The notes: generated from the letters alone by a model not told the origin. Shown: positions 50,176 to 61,447, numbered from the stretch's first letter. The stretch is 64,000 nucleotides of DNA from Vanessa cardui (GCF_905220365.1 NC_061131.1:806001-870000); one strand, 5' to 3'. Numbers and translations are program-made.

Positions 50176-50829
50176 ATTTCTGGAATATCTTAGTAGTAGA
50201 TAAATATAGCACGTTATCACGGTATGTTAGATTAACATAAATTTCTAAATTATCTCGAAACGATCGGACAATAATGCCCAGTAGGATTATCGGAGAGCCT
50301 TATTTTCAGATATAAGAAAATACTTTCATCGTGGATTTTGTTGTTTCATGGAATGTAAGTAATTAGTTAAGGTCAATATAAAATACGTGCAATAATATAA
50401 TCCCATTTTTATGGTTCACAAAGGTATAACGATAATCAGACGAACATAAACGAAGCCAAAAAAAATAAGCGATATATCCTAACATTTCTGTAATAAATAA
50501 TATATATTTAACAAGCGGCACCGGCTGTAAGTATTGACATAATTTTATTTTTTTATGGTTTCACCTTTTAAGTATATATTCTTTTCTTGCTTTTTCCTGA
50601 CATGTTTTACAATTGTCGTTCTATTTCAACTTACTTACACAAAAACCTTAATATAATAAATTATATACCTAAACCTTCCTTGTGAATACCTCTATCTATT
50701 CGTTAAAACCGCATGAAAATCCGTTCAGTAATTTTGGATTTTATCGCGAACTTACAGACTGACGCGGTTGGGGGAGCTTGTTTATAAATATGTATATATA
50801 TATGATTACGTTCGTTAAACCAAAAGAAT

Positions 50830-51255
50830 TTTTCAAGAAATTGTAACGTACATAATTTTATGAAACCAGCAAGAAGCCACTTATGTTCGTTACAAAGGGT
50901 TAGTAATTCTTTTGTGAGACAATAAACACGACAAGATGTCAAAAACGTTGAAAATTTTTCAAATGCTAAGTTAAGTTAAATTCTCTAAAAAGAGTGAAGA
51001 TTTTATTTCTGAGAGAGATGGTTTTGCCAAACAAAAGGCAAGTTAAAGGAAGTTACTCAAATTTTATTCTGCTGAAATATGTTTTTGTTAGAAAGATAGT
51101 TTAAACAATCTAAGTAGATTGACTCTAAGGTAAATGTAGTGAGACTAACGCTTCTCCAAGTGACACTTCCTCTCTTTCTTATTATTTCTATCTCTTTCAG
51201 ATGTAGTTTCATATAATACTATCAGTCGCCGGTGGCGTTAGGGTGTTGGTTGTTG
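50830..51255. other. Unannotated stretch right of the duplication
   Basis: No gene or known repeat. It begins where homology with copy A stops ('tttttcaagaaattgtaacg'). Confidence 0.5.
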
Positions 51256-51435
51256 AAAAAAAAAAAAAAAAAAAAAGAAAAAAAAAGGAAAAAAAAGGAA
51301 AAAAAGTAGCCTATGTCATTTCTAGAAGTTCAAATTTGCTTCATATCAAATTTCATCAAATTCAGTTTGGTTATGAAATAGCGATAGATAGACAGACAGA
51401 CATAGTTACTTTCACATTTACTATAATAACATAGA
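51256..51435 (+). repeat. Family T copy led by a purine tract
   Basis: An A/G-only tract of about 50 bases (51256-51306) precedes 'tcatatcaaatttcatcaaa' and 'cagacatagttactttcac'. A short Lys-rich frame across the tract is a composition artefact. Confidence 0.75.
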
Positions 51436-51840
51436 TCTAAAAATTTATTTTTGTAATAAAATAACATTTTTATCGTAGCCATATTTATCTTAAACATTAT
51501 AAATGTATTTGATTGCGTCAAATATTTAATATATCATATGTTACGATAGCCACGTTAGCTCTCATATGTCTATACATAGCAACTAGGTACAAAATAGTCT
51601 CCGCAGAACCAAATGCGGTCTTGGCGGCTAGCCATATGACCGTATAGGTTTTTGATTGAAGCTGCTTGTTTCGAGATAGAGTTAAAAATATTTTAATTTT
51701 ACAGTATATCAAAATTAACATAAAAGAAAACGTGTGGAGACTTCAATAATATGTTTCGGGGTGGTAAAATTATTACAATTTTTTTAGAAGTTATTTTTAC
51801 GTTCTAAATAAAAAAAACAATGACGAGTAATTTTTTGCCT
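51436..51840. other. Unannotated AT-rich stretch
   Basis: Nothing supportable was seen. Confidence 0.45.
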
Positions 51841-52126
51841 TTTTTATGATATAGTTTGGTGGATGAGCATATGGGCCACCTGATGGTAAGTGGTCACCAT
51901 CACCCATAGACAATGACGCTGTAAGAAATATTACAATTCCTTACATCGTCAATGTGCCACCAACCTCGGGAACTAAGATGTTACGTCTCTTGTGCCTGTA
52001 GTTACACTGGCTCACTCACCCTTCGAACTAGAACACAACAATACTGTGTACCGTTATTTGGCGGTAGAATAACTGATGAGTGGGTGGTACCTACCTAGAC
52101 GGGCTTGCTCAAAGCCCTACCATCAA
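51841..52126 (+). repeat. Repeat family G, near full length
   Basis: One of the best copies: 'gcatatgggccacctgatgg', 'tgccaccaacctcgggaact', 'cactggctcactcacccttc' and 'gacgggcttgctcaaagcc'. Confidence 0.92.
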
Positions 52127-52429
52127 GTAAAAAGCCTTAGCAAGCTCTGAGAAGAAACTAACTGCAATACTGTGATATGCGGTATTGACTGTAATAGTTA
52201 TGAAATTACGTATCATAATGGCATATCACTGTAAATTGCTTGTAAACATTACACAAGTGTGCCTCTAAGAAATATAAAATGTAAGCTAGTTTATTTGTTA
52301 TCTACTTAAAGTTACTTTGTAGAAATTCTATTACTAAAAGATAATTAAAGCAATAAGGATAAAATTAAGGAGATTAACTGTTTCCAATGAAGTGTTTATT
52401 TATTTATTTTACATCACATTTTAAGAGAA

Positions 52430-52600
52430 GCAAATAGGCTTCTGCTGGTAAGTGTTCAATACTGCTTATAGATATTGGCGCTGTTAGAAATTTTAACAAT
52501 TCCTTACATCGTTAATACGCCCCAACTTTGGGAACTAATATTTGATATCCCTACCTGTCTGTATTTACTAGCTCACTCACCCTTCAAACTAGCATATGTC
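52430..52600 (+). repeat. Repeat family G, decayed
   Basis: 'ctgctggtaagtgttcaa', 'ttggcgctgttagaaatttt' and 'tagctcactcacccttcaaa'. Confidence 0.7.
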
Positions 52601-52700
52601 ACTAGGTATTGCTTTTTACAGGTAAATATAAAGGGAACCTACTCAAACGAGCGTAAAAAAAACTCTGTCTATTTTTTAAGTGTATTAAGTAAAGTAAAAT

Positions 52701-52986
52701 AACAGCCTGTAAATTTCCCACTGATAGGTTAAGGCCTCCTCTCCCATTAAGGAGGGGGTTTGGAACATATTCCACCACTGTTCCAATGCGGATTGGTGGA
52801 ATGCACATGTGACAGAATTTCGATGAAATTAGACACGTGCAGGTTTCCTCGTGATGTTTTCCTTCACCGCCGAAGAATTTTAAACACAAATTAAGCACAT
52901 ATATTATATAGTGGTGCTTGCCTGGGTTTGAACCTGAAATCATCGGTTAATATGCACGCGTTCTAACCACTGGACCATCTCAGCTC
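52701..52986 (-). mobile_element. SINE S1, near full length, minus strand
   Basis: Tail 'acagcctgtaaatttcccac' to head 'ccactggaccatctcagctc'. It lies about 930 bp upstream of receptor exon 1. Confidence 0.92.
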
Positions 52987-53919
52987 CAAATTGGCATTAA
53001 GTGTATTAATGCAAGTTTAAAAAAAGAACTAGAAATGTCTTTCTAGGTTTAGATACCAACTTAAAAATAATGTGTATTAAAATACCTAATATAAAATCTA
53101 AACAGATTGAATAATAAATGAATCTGAATTTGTTTCAAAATTAACAATCAAAAGATTGGTAAATCAAATTGTTAAAAATGTTCATTTCGTAGGTTTCATA
53201 TCGTTGAACGGCGACTTATTTAATGAAAAGTGCTTTCAGTCCAAATCAAGTAATAATAATAAAAGTTCAAGCTACATATCTCAGCGATTCGTTTGTTTAT
53301 GAAAATTTAACCAATGGTTTTTTCACAATATTAACGATAAACAAAATATCAAAATAAAAAAAAAAACATCAAAATACCTTACTATCCTCATTAATTATAA
53401 TTGTCTTTTTTATTAAGGAAATACAATCCATAAGTAAAAATAAACAAAATAAATCCAGGATTTCTTGTAATAATATTATTAAATCATTCAGAAAAATATT
53501 TTAACATCAGAGTCACAAAACAACAATACAATACAAATACTTCTAGCTAAGCTTAGATCTGTAATATGATATAAAATATATCTTCCACTAAGACATTTGG
53601 GGGATTTCCTACCTTATTATGTAAAAGTTAGTAGTGGGTTTGTTTTTATGCTATGAGTATGAGTAAATGGGTCACGGACTTCTTTACAAAATTTCAATCC
53701 CCTTTTTCAACCCCTTAGGGTTAGAAATTATAAAATTACTACCTTAGTGGGTGTCTACTCAATAAAAGGATCCCACTTCCAAATTTCATGGCCCTATCAT
53801 TAATCGTTTAGTTGGGTATGGCAAAGTATAAATCAAACATACCAGCTCTTCCAGCTTACTTTAAAATATCACTCAATTGAAATGACGACAAAATTAAATT
53901 ATAATTTATGATTTTACAG
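52987..53919. other. Sequence upstream of receptor exon 1
   Basis: AT-rich, with no recognised repeat or coding frame. It ends in 'gattttacag', a good splice acceptor (AG at 53918-53919), so an upstream exon, coding or not, is expected to the left. Confidence 0.6.
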
Positions 53920-54115
53920 GTTATTTACACATGGGAAATGGACTTCAACCGAAGCCTCCTCGGCGCAGCTACTCTCCTAGTACCTAAGAAACCGACGCCG
54001 TCGCCCACATCGTCTACAATGCCAGTGTGGGCTCACAACTCATGGGTCTGTTTGTTTACCGCCATGCTGACTGTTGCCATTGGCGGCAATGCGATCGTCA
54101 TTTGGATTGTTACAG
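53920..54115 (+). CDS. Tachykinin/neurokinin-type receptor, exon with N-terminus and TM1 (partial gene)
   Basis: This encodes the start of a rhodopsin-class neuropeptide receptor of the plasma membrane. The exon is bounded by 'ttttacag|g' and 'acag|gtacgt'. A possible start is the in-frame ATG at 53938 (MDFNRSLL), which gives about 35 extracellular residues with one N-glycosylation sequon (N4-R-S) before TM1. TM1 runs from about residue 36 to 58 and includes the GGNAIVIW block with the conserved Asn. The frame is also open from the acceptor (VIYTWE), so translation could begin in an upstream exon. The exon ends in phase 1. The next codon, joined across the intron, is Ala, giving IVTAHRRMRTVTNYF, the intracellular-loop-1 signature of insect tachykinin and natalisin receptors. 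I cannot tell TkR99D-like from TkR86C-like with only this part. Confidence 0.88.
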
Positions 54116-54149
54116 GTACGTCAAATATACTATTCTTAATAGTTTTTAA

Positions 54150-54331
54150 ATGTTATATTTTTAAATGTTAAAAAAGAGTAACTACTGATTTTCTTGCCGG
54201 TTCTTCTCGGTAGAATCTACTTTCCGAACCGGTGGTAACTTCACTTAATTGTAAAATAACGATTCAAATGTGCTTGTAAAAGCCTACTTGAATAAAGTTT
54301 ATTTTGATTTGATTTGATTTGATTTACTTGA
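54150..54331 (+). repeat. RTE-like tail repeat (family R), best copy
   Basis: 'gagtaactactgattttctt', 'ctactttccgaaccggtgg', 'cttgtaaaagcctacttgaa', and a (GATTT)n-like end 'tttgatttgatttgattt'. It starts only about 35 bp after the exon donor site. Confidence 0.88.
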
Positions 54332-55410
54332 ATTTGGCTCATTTTTTTATATCTATATTAAGGGTAAAATAAAAATCGTAATAATTGTAATTTTTTGTAG
54401 CATTGGGATTTGTTTTATTCGACAATATTGTATGAGCCATTATATACCACACTAATTATTAAAATAATCGTGGAAAGGACTTTTACCATCAATCACTTCT
54501 TTAACCGCTAAACATCTTTAGCATACTTTGTATCACCGCGTTCTGGCATCATCTGGCATATTGGCATCAGAAGATTACAATCTTAAGTATACAATCAATC
54601 TGACAAGATCAAATTTTTCAAGACTTTATCTAACTCAGATTGATAGCATCAGTCTGACTTGGATGAACCTTTTGCCCTTATCCCAATTTTACTGTAGATA
54701 GTATGTTTTATTTCATGTAGTCTCTCTATATAAACATAAATGAAATATTTTTCGTCGATAAGCTTATATCTTGAAAAAGCTAAACCGAATTGTAATATAA
54801 ATTAAAAAAAATATTGACCAAAAAGTGGAAAAAGTGATATTCATTTTTTGTTTGGTATATTTGGTATTAAGTTATAATGTAATGGAATCTCGATTATCAA
54901 GCGAATCAACTTGCATAACATAAACGCATGGATATTCAATTATACAGAGTTTTATAAAAAAAAAATCTAAAACTTTTCCAATAAAAACTTGTTAGTTGAC
55001 AGAACGAGGGCAATTTCTCGAGACCCAAATCTTTTTGTAACAAATTCTCTGTGGGACCGATAAGATGGCTTAACAGAATTTATTTTTTTAATTTTCTCCC
55101 AACTTGTCCTAGCAAAAGTACTTATCTGAAATTATATTTATTCGTTCAAATAAATCATAAATAATAAATTGAATGAAATAAACTTATAAGAACAATGCCA
55201 TTGTAAAAGAGAGATATTATCTTGGAAAAAATATTTTTACCCAGCCTGTGGTAAAAATGAACAAAAAAGCAAACCAAACTGATATGGTTTAGCTTGTTTG
55301 CTATTCCTTGCTCATTTATTTGAATATCTCCTAACAATTCTAAAAGAAACCGTTCCGAATTTAAATGACTGCCTGATAAATTCATTGAGTTTTATCAATG
55401 GGATATATAG

Positions 55411-55545
55411 AAGGGTGGGTGAGCCAGAGGAACTACAGGCACAAAGGTCGTAACATCTTAGTTCTCAAGGTTGCAGTAGCGATGGTTCATTATGGATGAT
55501 CAATTACCAGGCTGCCCACTTGCTCAACCGCCTTGCTATAATAAA
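55411..55545 (-). repeat. Repeat family G, decayed, minus strand
   Basis: 'aagggtgggtgagccagag', 'aacatcttagttctcaagg' and 'cttgctcaaccgccttg'. Confidence 0.7.
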
Positions 55546-55774
55546 AAAGAAAAATAAAAAGCCCAGGGGAGTATATACTCAAATACTGGTTCTAGACAAT
55601 AATATTGGAAATAATGACAGCTTTAATAATTATTTTTTATCAATATTCTGTCATATCATGGCCTTACATCACACGTCAAAGTTCATCCAGTATTTTTTAA
55701 TCTTCTTCCTCCCACGTTACAGATGACAACGTTTTATCTTTTCTATGCATTTAGCGAGAGTAAAAGATTGTATC

Positions 55775-55878
55775 TACATTCCAAACCGGCGTTAGCTTTT
55801 AACATTCCATTCTGTAACATGACGAATCCAAAGAGCTTTTAAAAGTCTTTTTGTATAACGAATATTTGGATTTTACGA
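55775..55878 (+). repeat. Family R tail, strongly decayed
   Basis: 'attccaaaccggcgttagc', 'gacgaatccaaagagctttt' and 'aatatttggatttta' follow the family order. Confidence 0.5.
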
Positions 55879-56049
55879 GTATGTCAACATTCAATCGATA
55901 TTTTGAAATACAATAAAACATAAATACAAATACTATCTATAATATTCAAAACGAATACTATATTATTTCTAAGTTAGTGTTGAAATCATAATAAGAGAAG
56001 AATATGCAATGAAAACATATATGTAAGATGTAATTTCGACATGCACTCT

Positions 56050-56165
56050 TATTCAAATCCAATCAAAATACTCTTTATTGTCCACCATTAAACACATACT
56101 TTAGTCAAGTTCAAGAATGATGCACGAGAGGTGGCCTTATCGCTCCAGGTAACCTGTACAATTAT
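56050..56165 (-). mobile_element. LINE 3' UTR relic (Jockey/CR1-type)
   Basis: In reverse complement it ends with 'caataaagagtattttgatt' and holds 'gcgataaggccacctc', like the UTR at 3216-3818 and 24225. Confidence 0.55.
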
Positions 56166-56465
56166 ATAAAACGGTAGAAGAAACCGGTAGAGGAAAGAAA
56201 CAGAAATAGAAAGATGTAGAAGTGTGCATAGGTGTGATAAACATAAAATTCATATAAATACATTACAGTGAACAGTGTACAGTACTTGAGGGCTAACATG
56301 ATTACACATATGTATGTACATATATTAAGCTGAATATTTTTAATTTACTTGGTACAAGCCCGTCTGCGTTTGTATCGCTCAATCTCTCTCTCACTCAAAT
56401 ATCTTAAGTGTGATCCAAGTACAGATATAAAGAACAAGACATCTTAGTCCCCAAGTTTGGTGGTA

Positions 56466-56660
56466 CAGTCGGGGTAAGAAAAGGTTTGTCACCTTAAGAT
56501 CTATTTTGTGTGCTCAGTATGAGCGATAATCTGCTTTACAATCCGATTGAGAATGACATGATTGCAATGATTTGATGTTTAGTTTTGAAAGGTACTAAGT
56601 GCTTAAGAGTTAATACAGGAAATAATTTGAAAACTGACGAAGGTTTTCTTACTCTGACTG
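56466..56660. mobile_element. mariner-type MITE, 195 bp
   Basis: Termini CAGTCGGGGTAAGAAAAGG and, inverted, CAGTCAGAGTAAGAAAACC form imperfect inverted repeats flanked by TA on both sides (56464-56465, 56661-56662). A CAGT start with TA duplication is typical of Tc1/mariner elements. No frame. A second copy is at 63673-63863. Confidence 0.88.
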
Positions 56661-56736
56661 TACATTATTGGTGATTTTAAATATTTCTTGAAGCACAATT
56701 TTTTTTGGACAGTGGTGACTACTCACTGTCAAGTTT

Positions 56737-56976
56737 TTTTTATGCTATAGGTTTTCCGCCAAGTGTATAGTCCACCTGGTGGTAAGCGGTCACCACCGCC
56801 TTGGTTGGTGGCGCATGTCTATGACATGCGCCTCCAACCTTGGGAAGTAAGATGGTATGTCCCTTGTGGCTTTAATTACACTGGCTCACTCAGCCATACT
56901 AAGTAGTGTTGTTTGGCTGTAGAATATCTGATGAGTGGTAACTACCCAGACGGGTTTGCACAAATCCCTACCACCA
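56737..56976 (+). repeat. Repeat family G with internal palindrome
   Basis: 'gtccacctggtggtaagcgg', 'cactggctcactcagccata' and 'cagacgggtttgcacaaatc'. The segment normally reading 'catcgcccatagacaatgac...ccaccaacc' is replaced by a hairpin. Confidence 0.85.
56803..56839. repeat. 17-bp palindrome (one mismatch), 3-nt loop
   Basis: Left arm ggttggtggcgcatgtc (56803-56819) and right arm gacatgcgcctccaacc (56823-56839) with 'tat' between. The right arm is the normal family G sequence; the left is its inverted copy. Confidence 0.9.
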
Positions 56977-57253
56977 CGTATATAAGTAAGTTGTCAATTT
57001 TCCAATTTACCTACATGACCTATAAAAGAACACATTATTACTAAACATTATATAATGTAGCTCCCTGCCGCAGCTATCTATCTGACAAATTCAATTACTA
57101 CCGGAAGAATTTTCCAACGGTATTCAATATTGGCGGATTGATTTGTGATAAATTAATTAAGGTTTTCTATAAATGGAGTGTTGTAGGTGTCGGAAATAAT
57201 CATGTCGACTGGAAGCTCTACTGCGCCGCGTAAACCAATAGACTTATATTATA

Positions 57254-57831
57254 CAGGGTTATCGGTAATTCGACGAATTTCCGTTAGGAGGTGATAGAAG
57301 CGACAACGAATAAATACTAGATATTTGTCAATAATTAAACAATAGTTATCGGTACCAACTTAAAAATTACGAGTCGGAAAACGATATTATTTCAATATTT
57401 GTTTTTTTTTTTATTCTCAAAAGTGGCTTAAAAACTAAAAAGAAAACATTATAAAACTTGTTTTGCACAAAATATAACCGTTTTTTCTTTGCATTCCAAA
57501 AATGTACAAAAACTAGGAATTTATTTCAATGCTTAAATATCGTTTTCCGTCTCGCATTTTAAATTTAAACGATAATAATTATTAATTCAGTATTGATAAA
57601 TATTCAGTGTTTATTCTTTTTAATAATCAGAAGCAAAAATTAGATTTTAATTGATTCTTTTTGTTTAATACATTTTTGAGGTTGAATTTTTGACAAAAAT
57701 TTAAAAATGCAAAAAATCGTGATAACTCCAAAATGGTTTACTTTTGCATTATGCATATGGGGGTAAAATTATTGCAAAGAGTCACCGCTATCACCCCCTA
57801 GCTGGAGTACGTTGGATTACTAATAACCCTG
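57254..57831. mobile_element. MITE with ~50-bp imperfect terminal inverted repeats
   Basis: Left end CAGGGTTATCGGTAATTCG and inverted right end CAGGGTTATTAGTAATCCA, with similarity continuing to 'aggaggtgatagaagcgac' against 'aggggg tgatagcggtgac'. TA flanks both ends (57252-57253, 57832-57833). A second inverted pair lies inside: 'gagtcggaaaacgatatt' near 57371 and 'aatatcgttttccgtctc' near 57536. No frame and no transposase. The TA duplication suggests a mariner-like mobiliser. Confidence 0.88.
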
Positions 57832-58149
57832 TAAATTACGACATAAATAGTTTTTTTAGAGCAAGTCAAAACAAAGTGGATTTTTATAAACTGAATAAAC
57901 TTACCAGGAGTTCATAAAATGAAACCATTAGTTCGATATTCCATTTCCGATGCTTCAAGCAGGAGTAGATTTTAAGTATTTTCACAAAATTGCTTTAAGT
58001 CTTCAACGTTTACCGACGAGTGGAAAATTTGATTAAATCATTACCGTCGTTAAATTTATTGGTAAAATGAAGTTAAATAATTAATCAAAATTTAAAATAT
58101 AGACTTTATCACGATGATTGAACACTATTAATTGAGATATTTTTTATTT

Positions 58150-58338
58150 TTACTAATATTATACATGTGAAAGTAATTCTGTCTGTCCGATCGTCTGTTG
58201 CTTTTTCACGACCAAACTAATGAACACAATTTGATGAAATTTGGAGTGAATCAGGCTTGAACTATAAGAAAGGACATAGGCTACTGTTTTCATTAGCAAC
58301 CCCTAAAATGCGAGCGAAGCCGCGGGCGTAAAACTAGT
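58150..58338 (-). repeat. Repeat family T, minus strand, complete-looking
   Basis: 'actaatattatacatgtgaa', 'gaaaggacataggctactg' and 'gcgagcgaagccgcgggcg' then 'aaaactagt'. Confidence 0.8.
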
Positions 58339-58703
58339 ACGTACTTATATGTGTACAATCTAGTTCTAGATTCATCGGAATGTGATCATATGATGCCAAA
58401 AGATTTCTTAATTGATTTGAAGCATTGTCATGACGTCACAATATCGGTCTTTAGGCAGTTTGTATTTCATATTTCTCGGTACTTACTTTTCGGACATATT
58501 AAAAGCGGACTTATTAATTTATTGTCTTGTAGCTCGAGACATCCTTCAGATCACAAACTTCGCTAGACATTTCTCTTAATATCTACACAGCGACAATTAT
58601 TTTGTGAGCGCAATCAAACTGATAGGTACAATTATTCTTAGATAAAGTAACCTGCTCATTAATGATTTACTAAACTAAACTTAGCTTAAAGTTAGTTTTT
58701 TAA

Positions 58704-58855
58704 TCTAGTTGTCGCCCGCGGTGTTAGCGAAAAAAGTATATCATTCCTTGAATTTAAAATTTTCTTCACACCCAATTTCATTAAATTCGGTTCAGCGGTT
58801 TGTCAGTGAAAAACCGACAGACAGACAGAGTTACTTTCACATTTATAATATTAAG
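58704..58855 (+). repeat. Repeat family T, plus strand
   Basis: 'tctagttgtcgcccgcgg', 'ttcattaaattcggttcagc' and 'gacagagttactttcacatt'. Confidence 0.8.
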
Positions 58856-59361
58856 TATCCATAAATGTTATTTGCCAACAATTTAACTTTAACAACCTTT
58901 TATGTCACTCAATCATCGATGGACTTTTGACTCTATTACGTTAATTTAAGTTTCATTTTAGTTTAGCAATTTACATATTAAACGAATCGTCTATATTAAA
59001 ACAATAGGCCCGTATGACAAGTTATCATGAATAACAAATGACGTATACACCTTTCAAAAGCTACTCGATTTAACTTATCTATAACATTTTTATTTCGTTG
59101 CTAAAAATCAAACTATTTCAATAGTGAACATATACGTTTTTATTGCCGTTACTGATAAATTTTATATTTTGACACAGACAAAAAAAAATGTTTAGATAAA
59201 TATAATATATAACAACAATAATGTTTGCCAATAACAGTAGTACTGAACATTAATGATACATACAGAGTACTTAGAAAAACATTTAACTAGATCTAATATA
59301 GATTTCTAAGACATTTTCTGCCTCGCACAACCACTTCGTGGAGCTAGCTTTCGCCGGCGGT

Positions 59362-59525
59362 TTTTCCTAAACGATACGACATGGGAACCTTCAAGAAAAG
59401 AGCGTACTCCTTCCTTAAAGGCCGGCAACGCACCTGCTAGCCTCTTGGCACTGCAGATGTCCATGGGCGGTGGTATTCACTTTCCATCAGATGAGCCTCC
59501 TGCTCGTTTGCCATATATCACATAA
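59362..59525 (+). repeat. Repeat family K
   Basis: 'accttcaagaaaagagcgta', 'aaggccggcaacgcacctgc' and 'gatgtccatgggcggtgg' mark a better copy than the one at 7405. Confidence 0.75.
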
Positions 59526-59599
59526 AAAAATATATTTTTAAATAGTTTTACAGTCCGTTAATTATATACACTTAAATTAATAAAGATCTTGAATAAATC

Positions 59600-59775
59600 A
59601 CCGCGTGGAATGTTGGCAAGAACGCAAGCAGCTTTTTAAGAATTGCAATTTCGCTCGTCAGGACGGAAAAGGAACTAGCTCTCCTGAAACCAGTGAAGGC
59701 AATAGGAGTGGGACTATTAATAAAGGTTATTGCGCTATTACTCCAAAGCCCAAGTGTTTCAATATAAAATGTATA
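59600..59775 (+). repeat. Repeat family W, diverged
   Basis: 'accgcgtggaatgttgg', 'agctctcctgaaaccagtga' and 'attactccaaagcccaag' align with 8041 and 31590. Confidence 0.6.
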
Positions 59776-59935
59776 ATTTGGAATTACGAAATATTATCAC
59801 AATTTCTTTACTGAGAAAGTAATCCTTAAAATTAGGGATTACAAGAGCCAAGAAAACAATTGTCATCAAATTAAAAAAAAAATTAGGAAATATATTTACA
59901 AAATGGATATTTAAGCCCGAGATACCGAGTCGAGA

Positions 59936-60229
59936 TGGTCCAGTGGTTAGAACGCGTGCATCTTAACCGATGATTGCGAGTTCAAACCCAGGCAAGCACC
60001 GCTGATTCATGTGCTTAATTTGTCTTTATAATTCATCTCGTACTAGTGAAGGAAAACATCGTGAGGAAACCTGCATGTGACAAATTTCATAGAAATTCTG
60101 CCACATGTGTATTCCAACCCGCATTGGAACAGCGTGGTGGAATATGTTCCAAACCTTCTCCTCAAAGGGAGAGGAGGCCTTTAGATCAGTGGGAATTTAC
60201 AGGCTGTTGCTGTTGTTGTTGTTGTTGTA
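59936..60229 (+). mobile_element. SINE S1, full length reference copy
   Basis: Head 'gagtcgagatggtccagtgg', B box 'gagttcaaaccc', body 'ggaaaacatcgtgaggaaac', 'aacccgcattggaacagcg', 'gggagaggaggcc', and the simple tail 'ctgttgctgttgttgttgtt'. Confidence 0.95.
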
Positions 60230-60230
60230 G

Positions 60231-60419
60231 TAGACGCCCGCGGTTCCCTCGCGTTTTAGGGTAATCCCTAATGTGCGTATGTCCTTTCTTGTGTGTCTTT
60301 GGAGTTCAAGTTTGCTTCATACCAAATTTCATTCAATTCGGTTCAGCGGTTTTGTCGTGAAAGAGCAACAGTCAGCCAGACAGACAGAGTTACTTTCACA
60401 TTTATAATATTAATATAGA
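60231..60419 (+). repeat. Repeat family T abutting the SINE
   Basis: 'gacgcccgcggttccctcgc', 'ttcattcaattcggttcagc' and 'cagacagagttactttcac'. It directly follows the SINE tail, so the SINE may have landed at its edge. Confidence 0.8.
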
Positions 60420-60594
60420 TTCATAATACATAAGTACTGTATTACTAGTGAATATGTACAGTAATTAAAAAACCGAAACGAAAAACGTTATCAATCAAAA
60501 TAATCAATATCGTGTAATTAGTACCAATCCACAAATGATATATTTGCATGATTAATATTGCTCATTACAATATACTCGTATTCATATTTGGATA

Positions 60595-60890
60595 ATTCAT
60601 TAATCTATACATATAATAAAATTGGAGTGTCTGTTTGTAATATTTAAATAGCCCTTCTTTACTCAATGCATATGTATGTACATACTGTACATATACCAAA
60701 ATAACATTTTTTTCAATTTTTGTCCATCTATCTGTCTGTTTGTTCCAGCTAATCTCTGGAACGGTTGGGCCAATTTTGATGGGACTTTCACTGGCAGATA
60801 ACTGATATAATAAGGAGTAACTTAGGCTACAATGTTTTTTGTAAAAGTCAAACGCGTGCAATGTCGTGGGCGCAGTTACTTTGAAATAAT
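60595..60890 (-). repeat. Unclassified repeat-like segment
   Basis: 'ctggaacggttgggccaatt' and 'gatgggactttcactggcag' are words I associate with lepidopteran transposon ends. Only one copy is in the window. Confidence 0.4.
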
Positions 60891-61282
60891 AATTAGTTAT
60901 TATAATATACAAACATATGAGTTTAAAATATACGTTCCTTTTTATACATCTTTGGAGAAATACTTACATAAAGAGCTCTTTATGTAGTCTGTCTAGACCA
61001 GTGATCGGTGACTTAAGCCAGCAAGTTTATCCTTGGGAACCCCGTTACGTTTCCACGTATTTTATTTGTATTTATAAAGTCGAAAGGAAACTACGTGATG
61101 TAATCGCAGATAGAAAAATGTGGGTACTGTATTATCTCATTGAAAACAAAACCAAATCACTTCTTCATCTCACGGCAATCTTACATTTTCTTGTAGAACT
61201 TAAGTACAAAAATGGAAGGTTTTCCGATTTGAGAGTGTCTCTTGTGATGCTTGGACGGGTTGATATTATGTGAGAAAAAGCT

Positions 61283-61447
61283 ACTAGTTAACTTCCAGGC
61301 AGAATATATTACATGCATATATAATTATAATTAACTAACATGACTGTTTTTTTAAATGTTAAACAGAGTACTACTACTTCTATTGAGTTTCTTGCCGGTT
61401 CTTCTTGGTAGAATCTATTTTCCGAAAAGGTAGCTTCACTTAATATA
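61283..61447 (+). repeat. RTE-like tail repeat (family R)
   Basis: 'taacttccaggcagaatata', 'gagtttcttgccggttcttc' and 'ggtagcttcacttaat', then truncated. Confidence 0.75.

Larger units (their letters stand above)
31298..50829. repeat. Segmental duplication, copy B
   Basis: Direct, collinear copy of 7749-29812. It lacks the Helitron and LINE of A. It carries a TTAA-flanked element (39006-41223), a 112-bp extra segment (38074-38185), a longer AT array and a few small insertions (for example near 44985-45015). Copy B lies nearer to the receptor gene, its right end about 3.1 kb from exon 1. Confidence 0.95.

Noticed and set aside
59936..60010. tRNA-like sequence
   Set aside because: A and B boxes belong to SINE S1; no cloverleaf acceptor stem closes. 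The same holds for the other S1 and S2 heads.
60917..61273. 118-codon + frame
   Set aside because: The longest intronic frame in the receptor locus, but I recognise no domain, and the Met start and splice context are unsupported. 'ccagtgatcggtgac' near 61000 resembled a hAT terminus, but no inverted partner was found.
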